Source: CAVONV01 sp963697355
GTDB taxonomy: Bacteria > Acidobacteriota > Vicinamibacteria > Marinacidobacterales > DATDRI01
DNA: 64,000 nt
Assembly (NCBI GenBank): GCA_963697355.1
Contig: CAVONV010000021.1
Coordinates: 310,001 to 374,000 of the forward strand
Direction of reading: 5' to 3'
The position numbers were made by a program, and so were the translations under genes. Below the pieces are notes generated by a model. That model had not been told where the DNA came from. It saw nothing but the letters and a program-made list of their open reading frames with translations, and ran no database searches. Below, piece by piece: positions 40,107 through 49,123 of the stretch (the first letter of the stretch is position 1; each line of letters opens with the position of its first letter).

Positions 40107-41246
40107 ATGAGCGAAAACGATCAGGAAAAAGAGATACCTTCGACGTCCGAGGTGACCGAGCCGGAGGAAGAAGAGAGGGCGGAGCCTACTGAGAGCCTGA
40201 CGAACGAGCCCTTCGGGAAAGAGGAACAACCCTCGCAGCAGCACGAATCCCCGAACGAGAGTCCCGAGCCCTCCTCTGAAGAGCCTGTGGGTGATGATGA
40301 TTCACAAAATGAGGAGGGGGCAACCGAGAGTGCTGACAGCGCGAGTGACGTGACCGACGCCGAGACAGAGCCGTCCCTTGTAAGCCCGGAGGATGGAGCA
40401 ACCCAGGAGCTCCTGCCAGGTTCGTCCGAGGATGCCGACGAGGACCCGACTTTGGAGGCACCAGCCTCCGAAGAGGAAGCTCCACCGCCGCTGCGCCACG
40501 AAGAGGTTCGAGGATCCGTCGAGGCGGTGCTCTATGCGGCCAGCGAACCGCTGTCACTTCGTGATTTGAGAAAAATCCTTCCCGAAGTGGGAACGGAGGA
40601 GATCAAGCAGTGTCTCCAGGAGATTCTCGAGCTCTACCAGGGTGAGGGTAGAGGACTTCAAATCGTGGAGGTTGCGGGCGGCCACCAGATTACGACACGC
40701 CCAGAGTTTCATGAGCGCGTGAGCACCTTGTTTCATTACAAGCCACCATCGAAGCTGTCTATCCAAGCTCTGGAGACCCTGGCCACCATTGCCTATCGGC
40801 AGCCCATCACCGTGCCGGAGATCCAGGAATTGCGAGGGGTGCGTTCGACGAGCGTCATCAAGACGCTATTGGAAAAGAGGCTCGTTCGGATCACCGGACG
40901 GAAGGCCGTGGTGGGGCGACCGCTGCTTTACGGAACGACCAAGGAGTTTCTGCTCCGCTTCGGACTCAAAGATCTCGGGGAGCTCCCCCGCTTGGAAGAC
41001 ATGGCAGAGGTATTCGGTGAGGATCTGGCCCTTCAGCTGGAAGACCTTGGAGGGGCGGGAAGCCCATCGACAAATGAAGAGGGTGACGAGTATCCGAGTG
41101 GTATCGTCTCTGCCGATCCACCGATGGATGCTTCCATCGACGATGCGGTTCCAAGCGAAGCCGAGGGTGAAAGTGACGAGGAGGTCTCCATCGACAGTGG
41201 CGGTGTCGACCCCTCCAACGGCAGCAAAAGTGACCCCTCTTTGTGA
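40107..41246 (+). CDS. scpB: Segregation and condensation protein B with long acidic N-terminal extension
   Basis: 379 aa against roughly 180-200 for typical ScpB. Residues about 1-125 are a low-complexity Glu/Ser/Pro/Asp tail. The tandem winged-helix ScpB core follows (VRGSVEAVLYAASEPLSLRD; HQITTRPEFHERVSTL; LSIQALETLATIAYRQPITV; LLEKRLVRITGRK; GRPLLYGTTKEFLLRFGL). A second acidic tail ends the protein. ScpB dimerises and binds ScpA. The acidic ends are presumably disordered and may tune DNA or SMC contacts. Confidence 0.93.
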   Translation: MSENDQEKEIPSTSEVTEPEEEERAEPTESLTNEPFGKEEQPSQQHESPNESPEPSSEEPVGDDDSQNEEGATESADSASDVTDAETEPSLVSPEDGATQELLPGSSEDADEDPTLEAPASEEEAPPPLRHEEVRGSVEAVLYAASEPLSLRDLRKILPEVGTEEIKQCLQEILELYQGEGRGLQIVEVAGGHQITTRPEFHERVSTLFHYKPPSKLSIQALETLATIAYRQPITVPEIQELRGVRSTSVIKTLLEKRLVRITGRKAVVGRPLLYGTTKEFLLRFGLKDLGELPRLEDMAEVFGEDLALQLEDLGGAGSPSTNEEGDEYPSGIVSADPPMDASIDDAVPSEAEGESDEEVSIDSGGVDPSNGSKSDPSL

Positions 41247-41287
41247 GTACTCGAGTACTTGAGTTCTCGAATTCTCGAGTTCTTGAC
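41243..41287. repeat. Family A repeat between scpB and the pseudouridine synthase gene
   Basis: GAGTACTCGAGTACTTGAGT, TCTCGAATTCTCGAGTTCTTG: five imperfect units with internal palindromes (AGTACTCGAGTACT; CTCGAATTCTCGAG-like). It starts in the scpB stop codon. Confidence 0.75.
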
Positions 41288-41297
41288 TATTAGACCC

Positions 41298-42194
41298 ATG
41301 CTAGAACGTCTTCAAAAGATCATCGCCCGTTCGGGATTGGCTTCTCGACGCACCGCTGAGGAGATGATCGTCCAGGGTCGAGTCCGTGTAGACGGTAGAG
41401 TCGTCAAGGAGCTTGGTGCAAAGGCCAACCCTGAGGAGAACGAAATCCGGGTCGACGGGCGAAGAATCAGACCGGGTCGCCCTCGCCGGTATGTGGTTCT
41501 GAACAAGCCTCGTGGCTACGTCACCACGAAGTCGGATCCCGGGTCGCGTCCAACCGTGATGGAGCTGCTGCCCAATTCCCTGCAGTCTCTGTATCCGGTG
41601 GGTCGGCTCGATATGAGCACGACCGGACTGTTGCTCCTGACCGATGACGGAAATTTCGCCCAGCATGTGGCTCACCCGAGCTTCGGGGTCGAGAAAACCT
41701 ATTTGGTCACGGTGCGGGGGCTCCCCACGGAAAGGACGCTCGCCCGCGCCAAGAGAGGTGTCCGTGTCGAAGGCCAGACTTTGCGAGTGAAGTCGGCTGA
41801 GTTACTGTCAACACGCACCAGGCCTGTGGTCCGGACGAAATCGACATCATCCCGTCCTCGCCGCGACGCGGGAGAATCTGCCGTCGGATCGCCTTCGAGA
41901 GCCCTTCCAAAAAAGAAGAAAAAGGAAAAATCGTCGTTGAGAGTCGTTCTTATGGAGGGCAAGAACCGTGAGGTCCGACGCCTGTTTCGGGCTTTGGGAC
42001 ACCCTGTCTTAGAGCTCCATCGATCGAAAGTGGCCTTTCTGACCGACAAAGGACTTGACCCGGGAGCTTACCGCGCCCTGAGCCCCCAAGAAGTCCGTCG
42101 TTTCGAGATGGAGTCGGGTGCGGCTCGAAAACGGCATTCCGCGAGAAGTCTTCCAGCTCAGGGCCGTCGTATGAAAAAGGGACATGCAAAATGA
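41298..42194 (+). CDS. RsuA/RluB-family pseudouridine synthase, 298 aa
   Basis: S4 RNA-binding domain (about residues 1-60; LQKIIARSGLASRRTAEEMI, GRVRVDGRVV), then the RsuA-type catalytic domain with VLNKPRGYVTT, VGRLDMSTTGLLLLTDDG (catalytic Asp in GRLD) and GKNREVRRLFRALGHPV. It isomerises uridine in 23S (RluB) or 16S rRNA; position next to scpB is the usual place for rluB. A basic insertion of about 35 residues with PKKKKKEK interrupts the catalytic domain. ATG 41298 is chosen because the S4 domain starts there; an upstream extension would be pure repeat. Confidence 0.92.
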   Translation: MLERLQKIIARSGLASRRTAEEMIVQGRVRVDGRVVKELGAKANPEENEIRVDGRRIRPGRPRRYVVLNKPRGYVTTKSDPGSRPTVMELLPNSLQSLYPVGRLDMSTTGLLLLTDDGNFAQHVAHPSFGVEKTYLVTVRGLPTERTLARAKRGVRVEGQTLRVKSAELLSTRTRPVVRTKSTSSRPRRDAGESAVGSPSRALPKKKKKEKSSLRVVLMEGKNREVRRLFRALGHPVLELHRSKVAFLTDKGLDPGAYRALSPQEVRRFEMESGAARKRHSARSLPAQGRRMKKGHAK

Positions 42195-42865
42195 GGACAA
42201 AGGGGTGGATCATCGCCATTGACGGGCCTTCGGGGGCCGGAAAAACGACTGCGGCGCGTAATCTGGCCCGCCGTTTGGATTACACCTACCTCGATACGGG
42301 TGCCACGTTTCGGGCTATTGCCGTCAAAGCCATCCGAGCCCAGATTGATACTGACGAACCTGCCGCCGTGGTTGAGATCGCGAGAGCATCAGAGCTCCGT
42401 TTTGGCGGGGAGGAGCATGAGCGAGTCTTTTTGGATGGAGAGGACGTCACGGCCGCCATCCGGGCCGTTGAGATTGCCAAAATGGCCTCGAAGATATCCG
42501 CCTACCCCGGGCTTCGTACTGTTCTGACCGAGCTTTGGCGCCAACTGGGCAAGGAGGGCGCGATGGTCCTCGAGGGGCGTGACATTGGCACGGTCGTATT
42601 CCCAGACGCTGATGTGAAGTTCTATCTCAGCGCGCGTCCGGAAGTAAGAGCGGAACGACGGTATCGAGAGAATCCCGCCGGGGGCCAGAGTTTGGAGCAA
42701 GTGGCCTCGGAGATGGCGCGCCGGGACGAGGCCGATAGCACGCGCCAATACGCACCTCTGACTCGGGCTCCAGACGCCATCGAGGTGGACACGAGTGATC
42801 TCGATATCGCCGGAACGACCGATGAGCTCGAGCGGCTTGTCCGGGCCCGGATGCGCGAAGAGTAG
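42191..42865 (+). CDS. cmk: Cytidylate kinase
   Basis: 224 aa. P-loop IDGPSGAGKTTAARNLARRL, YLDTGATFRAIA (CMP-binding), GRDIGTVVFPDADVKFYLSA, ARRDEADSTR. Phosphorylates CMP and dCMP with ATP. The ATG overlaps the stop of the pseudouridine synthase gene by four bases. Placed just before rpsA, as in most bacteria. Confidence 0.95.
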   Translation: MRTKGWIIAIDGPSGAGKTTAARNLARRLDYTYLDTGATFRAIAVKAIRAQIDTDEPAAVVEIARASELRFGGEEHERVFLDGEDVTAAIRAVEIAKMASKISAYPGLRTVLTELWRQLGKEGAMVLEGRDIGTVVFPDADVKFYLSARPEVRAERRYRENPAGGQSLEQVASEMARRDEADSTRQYAPLTRAPDAIEVDTSDLDIAGTTDELERLVRARMREE

Positions 42866-42966
42866 AGCTGTCGGGACCTAAAGAACAGGCGAAACCGACG
42901 ACCGCCAGAGGGAATGACGCTTTCGCTCATCACTTTGACTGCCCAAAAATCGCCACGGGTTGCGTC

Positions 42967-42996
42967 TTGACACCAGCGTGTTAAATGAAGTAGCAT
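42967..42996 (+). promoter_or_regulatory. Sigma-70-type promoter for rpsA
   Basis: TTGACA (42967-42972), 18-bp spacer, TAGCAT (42991-42996). A leader of about 100 bases precedes the rpsA ATG at 43103. Confidence 0.6.
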
Positions 42997-43102
42997 AACG
43001 GTTTGCAGGTCGACCCGCTTTCAAAGGTGAGCCTATCAAGATCCCCTTCCGAATACGCGCGGTCGCCTGTGAGAAGAATCCTCATGGAGGTACCAGTAAA
43101 GG

Positions 43103-45058
43103 ATGCCGGAAACTAACAATTTAGAGAAAGAACTTGTACAAGGAGGTGAAGTCGCGGCGGAAGACGAACAGCTAGCCACCGAAGAGTACGAGAAGCTCCT
43201 GGACCAATACAACGCCAACGTAGCCGAAGGCGAAGTCGTAAAGGGCAAGATACTTCATATTTCGTCTAATGAAGTCATTGTAGACGTCGGGTATAAGTCC
43301 GAAGGAATCATACCTGTCAGCGAATTCCTAGATGAAACGGGAAAGCCCAGCATCATGGTGGGTGACGAGATCGAAGTCCTTCTCGAGAAAGTAGAGAACA
43401 AGGAAGGTTTTCTAATTCTTTCTCGCGAGAAGGCCGAGAAAATGAAGGTATGGGATCAAATAGAGAACGCCTATCAAAGCAAGGAAGTCATTACGGGTAA
43501 GGTCATCGAGAGAATCAAAGGAGGACTCGCCATCGACATCGGTGTGCGGGCATTCCTCCCCGGTTCGCAAGTCGATGTGCGGCCCATCCGCAACTTGGAG
43601 AGTCTGAGGGGACAAGAGCTGCGGATGCGCGTCATCAAAGTCAATAAGAAGCGTGGCAACATCGTCCTGTCCCGCAAGGTGGTTCTCGAAGAGGAGCTCA
43701 CCGATATGAAGGACAAGACCTTGGGCGCGCTGGAAGAAGGGCGCGTGTTCCGGGGAGTGGTGAAGAACCTCACCGACTACGGTGCTTTTATCGACCTGGG
43801 CGGCATCGACGGCCTGCTTCACATCACTGATATGTCCTACGGTCGCATCAACCATCCATCGGAGCTCTTCAACGTTGCCGACCAAGTCGAAGTCGTCGTG
43901 CTCAAATTCGATCGTGAGTCGGAACGCGTTTCCCTCGGCTACAAACAGTTGTCTCCCGATCCGTGGGAGGCCGCGATGGAGCGTTATCCGATAGGCGCCC
44001 GAGTCAAAGGCAAAGTGGTATCGTTGACTGACTACGGAGCATTCATCGAACTGGAACCAGGTGTCGAGGGTCTCATTCATGTATCCGAGATGTCTTGGAG
44101 CAAGCGAGTCAAGCATCCATCGAAGGTTCTATCGGTGGGTGACCTCGCCGAAGCGATGGTGCTTCAAGCGGATCCGAATGAACGCCGAATAAGCCTGGGA
44201 CTCAAACAGGTGGAGCCCAATCCCTGGGAGTTGCTGGCTGAGAAGTACGAGCCCGGTTCTCGAATCGAGGGTACGGTCCGGAACCTTACCGATTTTGGTG
44301 CGTTTGTTGAGGTGGAAGAAGGTATCGATGGGCTGATCCATATCTCTGATCTCACCTGGAACAAGCGAGTGAAACATCCTTCTGAGGTTATCAAGAAGGG
44401 AGATACGGTCGAAGCGGTGGTCCTCAATATCGACGCCGACAACCAACGTCTATCCTTGGGCCTCAAACAGCTTGCCACGGACGTTTGGGAAGAGTTCTTC
44501 AATAACCACCAAGTCGGTGACGTGATCGAGGGCAAGATCGCTCGGTTGACGAATTTCGGCGCCTTTGTCGAGATCGAAGAAGGCATCGAAGGGCTTCTTC
44601 ACGTATCGGAGCTCGATGAGGAGCGGGTAGAAAAGCCGGAAGACAAATTGAAGGTGGGCGAAGTACATCGGATGAAAGTCATCAAGATCAGCGAGGGCGA
44701 GCGCAAGATCGGCCTTTCCATCCGTGCCGTCGACATGGAAGGCTACGAAGCCCACATGATGACGCAGGGGTCTCCGGATGCGACTCTTGGAGACATCGCA
44801 GACTTCAGCGACATTACCGGCGCAGGTTTGAAGGACGAGCGTGATAATGCTTATGCGGACGATAAGTCCGGAGAAGAAGAAGAAGAAGAAGAAGAAGAAG
44901 CCTTAAGAATGCTTCTGCTTTTGCGGACTTCGGGTCCATGGAACGGATCTGGAGTCCGCAGAGGCGGTGTAACGGCGGGGAGAGGCCTCGTAGCTATCGG
45001 GCTACGGCTTGCGGCTTCGAGGTTTCGTTTCCTGTGTGAGAGTCCAAGTCACGGGTAA
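43103..45058 (+). CDS. rpsA: 30S ribosomal protein S1, with a probably run-on C-terminus
   Basis: Six S1/OB domains in order (starts near residues 35, 120, 208, 293, 380 and 465), the last four with the canonical xxYGAFIDL / DFGAFVEV RNA-binding strands. S1 binds mRNA and presents it to the 30S subunit. GGAGG lies about 11 bases before the ATG. The end is odd: a run of nine GAA codons (44873-44899) is followed by about 50 residues (LRMLLLLRTSGPWNGSGVRR and so on) unlike S1. A TAA at 44904-44906 in the +1 frame would stop the protein right after the Glu tract, so the natural end is probably near 44906 and the rest reflects a frameshift. Confidence 0.93.
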   Translation: MPETNNLEKELVQGGEVAAEDEQLATEEYEKLLDQYNANVAEGEVVKGKILHISSNEVIVDVGYKSEGIIPVSEFLDETGKPSIMVGDEIEVLLEKVENKEGFLILSREKAEKMKVWDQIENAYQSKEVITGKVIERIKGGLAIDIGVRAFLPGSQVDVRPIRNLESLRGQELRMRVIKVNKKRGNIVLSRKVVLEEELTDMKDKTLGALEEGRVFRGVVKNLTDYGAFIDLGGIDGLLHITDMSYGRINHPSELFNVADQVEVVVLKFDRESERVSLGYKQLSPDPWEAAMERYPIGARVKGKVVSLTDYGAFIELEPGVEGLIHVSEMSWSKRVKHPSKVLSVGDLAEAMVLQADPNERRISLGLKQVEPNPWELLAEKYEPGSRIEGTVRNLTDFGAFVEVEEGIDGLIHISDLTWNKRVKHPSEVIKKGDTVEAVVLNIDADNQRLSLGLKQLATDVWEEFFNNHQVGDVIEGKIARLTNFGAFVEIEEGIEGLLHVSELDEERVEKPEDKLKVGEVHRMKVIKISEGERKIGLSIRAVDMEGYEAHMMTQGSPDATLGDIADFSDITGAGLKDERDNAYADDKSGEEEEEEEEEALRMLLLLRTSGPWNGSGVRRGGVTAGRGLVAIGLRLAASRFRFLCESPSHG

Positions 45059-45075
45059 ACAAGGAGTCGTGGAAC

Positions 45076-45357
45076 ATGACCAAGGCTGAATTGATTGAGG
45101 AGGTTTCCAGAGTCTCGAACCTCACCAAGAAACACTCCGAGATCATCGTGGACACGGTCTTCAAGAGCGTTATCAACGCGCTGCATCGAGGCGAAAAGAT
45201 CGAGCTCCGCGGCTTCGGTAGCTTCCGTATTCGACAACGAGAATCTCGCAAGGGACGCAACCCGAAGACCGGTGAGAAAGTTGATGTGCCGGCCAAGAAG
45301 GTACCGTACTTCAAACCCGGCAAAGAGCTAAAAGAGCTCATCAACCGCGAAGACTAG
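45076..45357 (+). CDS. HU/IHF-family DNA-binding protein, 93 aa
   Basis: Complete HU fold: MTKAELIEEVSRVSNLTKK, then IELRGFGSFRIRQRESRKGR with GRNPKTGEKVDVPAKKVPYF for the DNA-inserting arm (Pro in RNPKTG) and FKPGKELKELI. A nucleoid protein bending DNA in the minor groove; the position after rpsA resembles ihfB. AAGGAG precedes the ATG at good spacing. Confidence 0.94.
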   Translation: MTKAELIEEVSRVSNLTKKHSEIIVDTVFKSVINALHRGEKIELRGFGSFRIRQRESRKGRNPKTGEKVDVPAKKVPYFKPGKELKELINRED

Positions 45358-45405
45358 CAGAACATACCCGACGGAAGCAGCGCGGACCACAAGGCGGGTT
45401 TCCCC

Positions 45406-47232
45406 ATGGCGAACGGGTTGCTTTTCCTCGAGGGATTGGCTCCCACTGTTTTCACTGAGGGGAGTCCTCAAGAGGGGGATAGACTATTCGGAGGTCGATT
45501 CCCGCCCCTTCCTGCCGGCGAGCGTTCCAACTCGGACGAGATCCTCTACAACGTCCAACAACATCCCAAGCTCCAGCCCTTCGCAAAAGTCTACCTCGAC
45601 CAGTTGTTTCGTGAGTTGAGCCCTAACTATCAAGACAGGGGATCCTCCGATGAGGCGGAGAAGCAATACGCAAGACTGCTCCAACGGACCCTTGTGAACT
45701 CTTTGCTGCAAGATCGTCGGATTGGTCTCGTCAACCTTTTTTGGCTCTCCCACTCAAAAGACGTTGCGGAGGCCGTATCCCAACTCTCAACTCGGTCTTC
45801 AGAGCTGGCCCGACTTCGTTTCTCCGTCCATCCTCTTTTGGCCCGATTCTATGGAAATGTCTGGAAGGAAGCTTGTCGCGAGGTCGATCGTTTGAAACCC
45901 GGCCAGCTCAGATTTGCCGTCGGAGATTCTCTTCGCTGTTTTCTTGTAGAGGCCATTGTCGAAGACCAACTTCCGCTCGCACTGACCCGAATCGACGAGA
46001 TCGATTTCTGGAGCATACTAAGCAACAACACTTGCTTTCGCATCAAACCAGACGTCTTTTTCGAAATCTACCATTTGCTGCTTGGAGAAATAGAAGAGAG
46101 GGTGGCGTCAGGAGAGCCCCTTCTCATGTCCAAGATCGCCCGTTACTTGCCGTCCATGGAGCCGGAGAGCTATTCACTACCTGCTCACCGTGTGAAGATG
46201 CTCTTCAATCCGGGCATCCGTCGTCATCTCTTCATGGACCACGGACGATTTGGGGATAAGCTAAGGGCCTCGACAAAGTTCCAAGCTGCCGTCAAACTCG
46301 GCAGTTCTCCTCTGGCCATCCTTGAGTCCTTCGACGAATTGGCATTTGCCGTGCAGCGGTTCGAGATCATCTCGAGACTGCGCCAAAGCATCCACGTATT
46401 ACCAACGACGATCACGGAAGATGCGCTTCAGGAGGAATACAGGTCCGCGCGTGTCTACCGTTTCACGGAATCTGTCGAAGTCGTGGGCAATGCCGTCGAT
46501 GCAACCGTGATGTTTCTCGATCTTCGCGGCTTCACGGAGACATCAGAAGGGATGGTTTCCGAACGAGACTTGACGCGACAGCTCTATACGGTCTTCGATC
46601 CGTTCATCGAGGTCATCTCCCGATTTGGAGGTGTTATCGACAAATTCTTGGGCGACGGCATGATGGTGACGTTTGGTGCCGTCCATAGCTCCCGAACGGG
46701 CCCCTTGAACGCCATCAGGACTGCCATCGAGCTGCAAGACAAGATCCGTGAGTTGAGGGAAGAAAAAAAGACTCACTATACAATGGGTGTCAGCATCCAC
46801 TATGGGCGAGTTTATCTGGCGCACTTTATTGGAAGTTCCGGTGGCCAAGACACTACGGTCATCGGTCGCAACGTCAACATGGCCGGCCGGCTGTCCTCGG
46901 CTTCCAAACGACCCAAGAAAGACGAAGATCAGGGGATTGGAGAAGAAGCCGAGACGCCATCCGAGGGTGTCGACCGCGTGTCCCGATCGGCGGTACGCGT
47001 GACGGTGGGCTCGGACGGAATGATCTTCAACGAGGGTATTGCCATCAGTCGTGAAACGGTCCTGGCACTCGAGGAGCTTCTTCCTCTGACTCGACGTGAA
47101 GGGGTCGAAGAGGTTTATGGCGAGTTCTACGACACCACGATCAAGAAGAGAATAGTCCTTCGACATGTAGGAGACGCTAAGTTCAAGGGTGTGTGGGGCG
47201 CGTTTCCGGTCTATAGCGTTGAGTATAGTTAA
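45406..47232 (+). CDS. Class III adenylate/guanylate cyclase with long N-terminal domain, 608 aa
   Basis: Residues about 1-355 form a helical domain I do not recognise. The cyclase homology domain follows: VMFLDLRGFTETSEG with the first metal Asp (about residue 370), DKFLGDGMMVTFG with Lys and the second metal Asp (about 412-418), and TTVIGRNVNMAGRLSSASK with the transition-state Asn and Arg. The Lys suits adenine; Thr in TTVIG at the second base-contact site is as in class IIIb cyclases. No membrane segment, so it is cytosolic. It probably makes cAMP; the double-CNB protein at 27786 is a candidate effector. GTG/ATG context: ATG 45406. Confidence 0.88.
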   Translation: MANGLLFLEGLAPTVFTEGSPQEGDRLFGGRFPPLPAGERSNSDEILYNVQQHPKLQPFAKVYLDQLFRELSPNYQDRGSSDEAEKQYARLLQRTLVNSLLQDRRIGLVNLFWLSHSKDVAEAVSQLSTRSSELARLRFSVHPLLARFYGNVWKEACREVDRLKPGQLRFAVGDSLRCFLVEAIVEDQLPLALTRIDEIDFWSILSNNTCFRIKPDVFFEIYHLLLGEIEERVASGEPLLMSKIARYLPSMEPESYSLPAHRVKMLFNPGIRRHLFMDHGRFGDKLRASTKFQAAVKLGSSPLAILESFDELAFAVQRFEIISRLRQSIHVLPTTITEDALQEEYRSARVYRFTESVEVVGNAVDATVMFLDLRGFTETSEGMVSERDLTRQLYTVFDPFIEVISRFGGVIDKFLGDGMMVTFGAVHSSRTGPLNAIRTAIELQDKIRELREEKKTHYTMGVSIHYGRVYLAHFIGSSGGQDTTVIGRNVNMAGRLSSASKRPKKDEDQGIGEEAETPSEGVDRVSRSAVRVTVGSDGMIFNEGIAISRETVLALEELLPLTRREGVEEVYGEFYDTTIKKRIVLRHVGDAKFKGVWGAFPVYSVEYS

Positions 47233-47234
47233 TG

Positions 47235-47300
47235 AGGTCAGAAGTAGTAGGAAGTAGAAGGGACTACTTCATACTTTCTCCTTTGTTCTCTCTCCTGCAT
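47235..47300. repeat. Family B repeat with inverted arms
   Basis: AGTAGTAGGAAGTAGAAGGGA on one side and ACTTTCTCCTTTGTTCTCTC with TCCTGCAT on the other: the same unit in opposite orientation around CTACTTCAT. Lies between the convergent cyclase and amidase genes. Confidence 0.7.
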
Positions 47301-47323
47301 GAAACTCCGCCAGACTCCACCCT

Positions 47324-49003
47324 CTAGTAGTCGATGGCCTGGGATTTGAACTCGGGCGCGCGACGCCATTCGGTTGCTTGCTCGTAGGCGTAAGCCAGCT
47401 TGAGTAGTGTCGGCTCGCTCCATGCCCGGCCAAAGAACGAAAGTCCCACCGGAAGCCCATGAATGGTGCCCGCGGGAACCGTGATGTTCGGGTAGCCGGC
47501 TACCGCTGCGGCAGTCGAGCTCCCGGCATAGGAATGATCGCCATGAACCAAGTCGGTTACCCATGCAGGGCCGCCGGTAGGAGCGACGAGCGCGTCGAGG
47601 TTGTGACGGTCCATCACAGCATCGATGCCTTCCGTCCTAGCTAACCGCCTACAGGTCTCGAGCGATTCAAGGTACTCGGGGCTGGTGAGCGGGCCCTTTT
47701 CCTGAGACCGGATGAAGATTTCTTGTCCAAAGTACGGCATCTCTCGGTCCCGGTTCCGCTCATTGAACTCGATGAGATCCGCGAGCGTTTTTGACGGCAC
47801 AGCATCCCCCAGTCCGGCGAGGTGTTTGTTGATGCCCGTCTTGAATTCATAGAGCATCACCTCGAATTCGGTATTACCAAACTCGTCCCAGGTGTCAAAA
47901 TCGGCGGGATCGATGAGCTCGGCTCCCTGCTCTTTCAACGCGACCAGCGCTTCCTCCATGACGGCATCCAGCTTGGACTGAGCGCCAAATGCTTGGCGAA
48001 CGACACCGATCCGGGCTCCTTGAAGACCCTTCAGATCGAGGAATTGCGCGTAGCTCCCCTCCAAGTGGCCGTCGCTGGCTGCAGTGGCCTCGTCCCTGTC
48101 GTCCCTACCCGTGAGCGCCCCGAGTACGAGTGCCGCATCTCTCACCGTCCGAGCCATCGGCCCCGCTGTATCCTGAGTGTGCGATATGGGAATGATCCCG
48201 GCGCGGCTCACCAATCCAATGGTCGGCTTGATCCCCACGATGCCGTTAGCGCTCGCAGGACAGACGACCGAGCCGTCCGTTTCGGTGCCGATGGCCACGG
48301 TCGTCAGGTTCGCAGAGACAGATACGCCGGAGCCCGAGCTCGAGCCGCAAGGATTCCGATTGAGCGCGTAAGGATTGCGACATTGTCCTCCTCTGCCGCT
48401 CCATCCGCTCGATGAGCTCGTGGAGCGGAAGTTGGCCCACTCGCTCAGGTTGGCCTTGGCGAGGAGCACCGCCCCCGCTTCACGAAGCTTTGCAGCAACG
48501 GTCGAGTCCTGGGTGGCAATCGAGCCCTCGAGCGCATAAGACCCGGCCGTCGTCGTCATTTTGTCGGAGGTGTCGATGTTGTCTTTCAGGATGACGGGAA
48601 TGCCATGCAGAGGGCCGCGAAGCTTGCCTCGATTTCGCTCCTCGTCCAGCGAGGCCGCAACGTCGAGCGCTTCGGAGTTCGTCTCGATGATCGAGCGAAG
48701 CGTCGGTCCTTGACCGTCGATTGCCTCGATGCGACTCAGATACATCTCAGTGATGCTGCGGGACGTGAAACGCCCCGACGCCATCCCTTCCTGGAGATCG
48801 GCAATCGTCATTTCGTCGAGCTCGAAATCGGGAATCATGGTACTGACTGAATCGCCCGCGGTTGCTTCGCCGCCCGCTCCTCTCTCGTTTCCCACGCCCG
48901 GGCCGCAAGCGACGGCCGCGACCGTGGCTCCCACACCGAGCTCGATGAATCCCCGCCGCGTCATCGTCGGCATTTCGTTCTGGACCGGCTCACGTTTATT
49001 CAT
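47324..49003 (-). CDS. Amidase-signature enzyme with Tat/lipoprotein signal, 559 aa
   Basis: The N-terminus has a twin-arginine motif (TRRGFIELGVGATVAAVAC) that ends in a lipobox-like VAC, so the protein is probably folded, exported by Tat and lipid-anchored. The amidase-signature core has the catalytic Lys in PVILKDNIDT, the Ser pair in NPCGSSSGSGVSV and GTETDGSVVCPA. The family hydrolyses amides or acyl-peptides; substrate unknown. ATG 49003 is chosen because GGAGGAG lies 7 bases upstream; the frame is open further 5' without a ribosome site. Confidence 0.9.
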   Translation of the reverse strand: MNKREPVQNEMPTMTRRGFIELGVGATVAAVACGPGVGNERGAGGEATAGDSVSTMIPDFELDEMTIADLQEGMASGRFTSRSITEMYLSRIEAIDGQGPTLRSIIETNSEALDVAASLDEERNRGKLRGPLHGIPVILKDNIDTSDKMTTTAGSYALEGSIATQDSTVAAKLREAGAVLLAKANLSEWANFRSTSSSSGWSGRGGQCRNPYALNRNPCGSSSGSGVSVSANLTTVAIGTETDGSVVCPASANGIVGIKPTIGLVSRAGIIPISHTQDTAGPMARTVRDAALVLGALTGRDDRDEATAASDGHLEGSYAQFLDLKGLQGARIGVVRQAFGAQSKLDAVMEEALVALKEQGAELIDPADFDTWDEFGNTEFEVMLYEFKTGINKHLAGLGDAVPSKTLADLIEFNERNRDREMPYFGQEIFIRSQEKGPLTSPEYLESLETCRRLARTEGIDAVMDRHNLDALVAPTGGPAWVTDLVHGDHSYAGSSTAAAVAGYPNITVPAGTIHGLPVGLSFFGRAWSEPTLLKLAYAYEQATEWRRAPEFKSQAIDY

Positions 49004-49123
49004 CAACGTCTCCTCCGTGGATAGCACCAAATGAAAGGTCGACGACGTACAGCCCCTTGAAGTTGCTTGCCACAAAAGTGCCGATGAGGTGCCGACCCCT
49101 TTGTATTGATGCAGTTAAGTGGA

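Noticed and set aside
43084..43116. A 10-codon frame (ATG 43084 to TAA) before rpsA
   Set aside because: It is too short and without conserved residues; it may be a leader peptide by chance only, since GGAGG inside it serves rpsA.
44881..44935. AGAAGC/GCTTCT inverted repeat after the GAA tract as a terminator of rpsA
   Set aside because: Stem of six pairs with a 9-base loop and only a weak T stretch; a consequence of the simple repeat.
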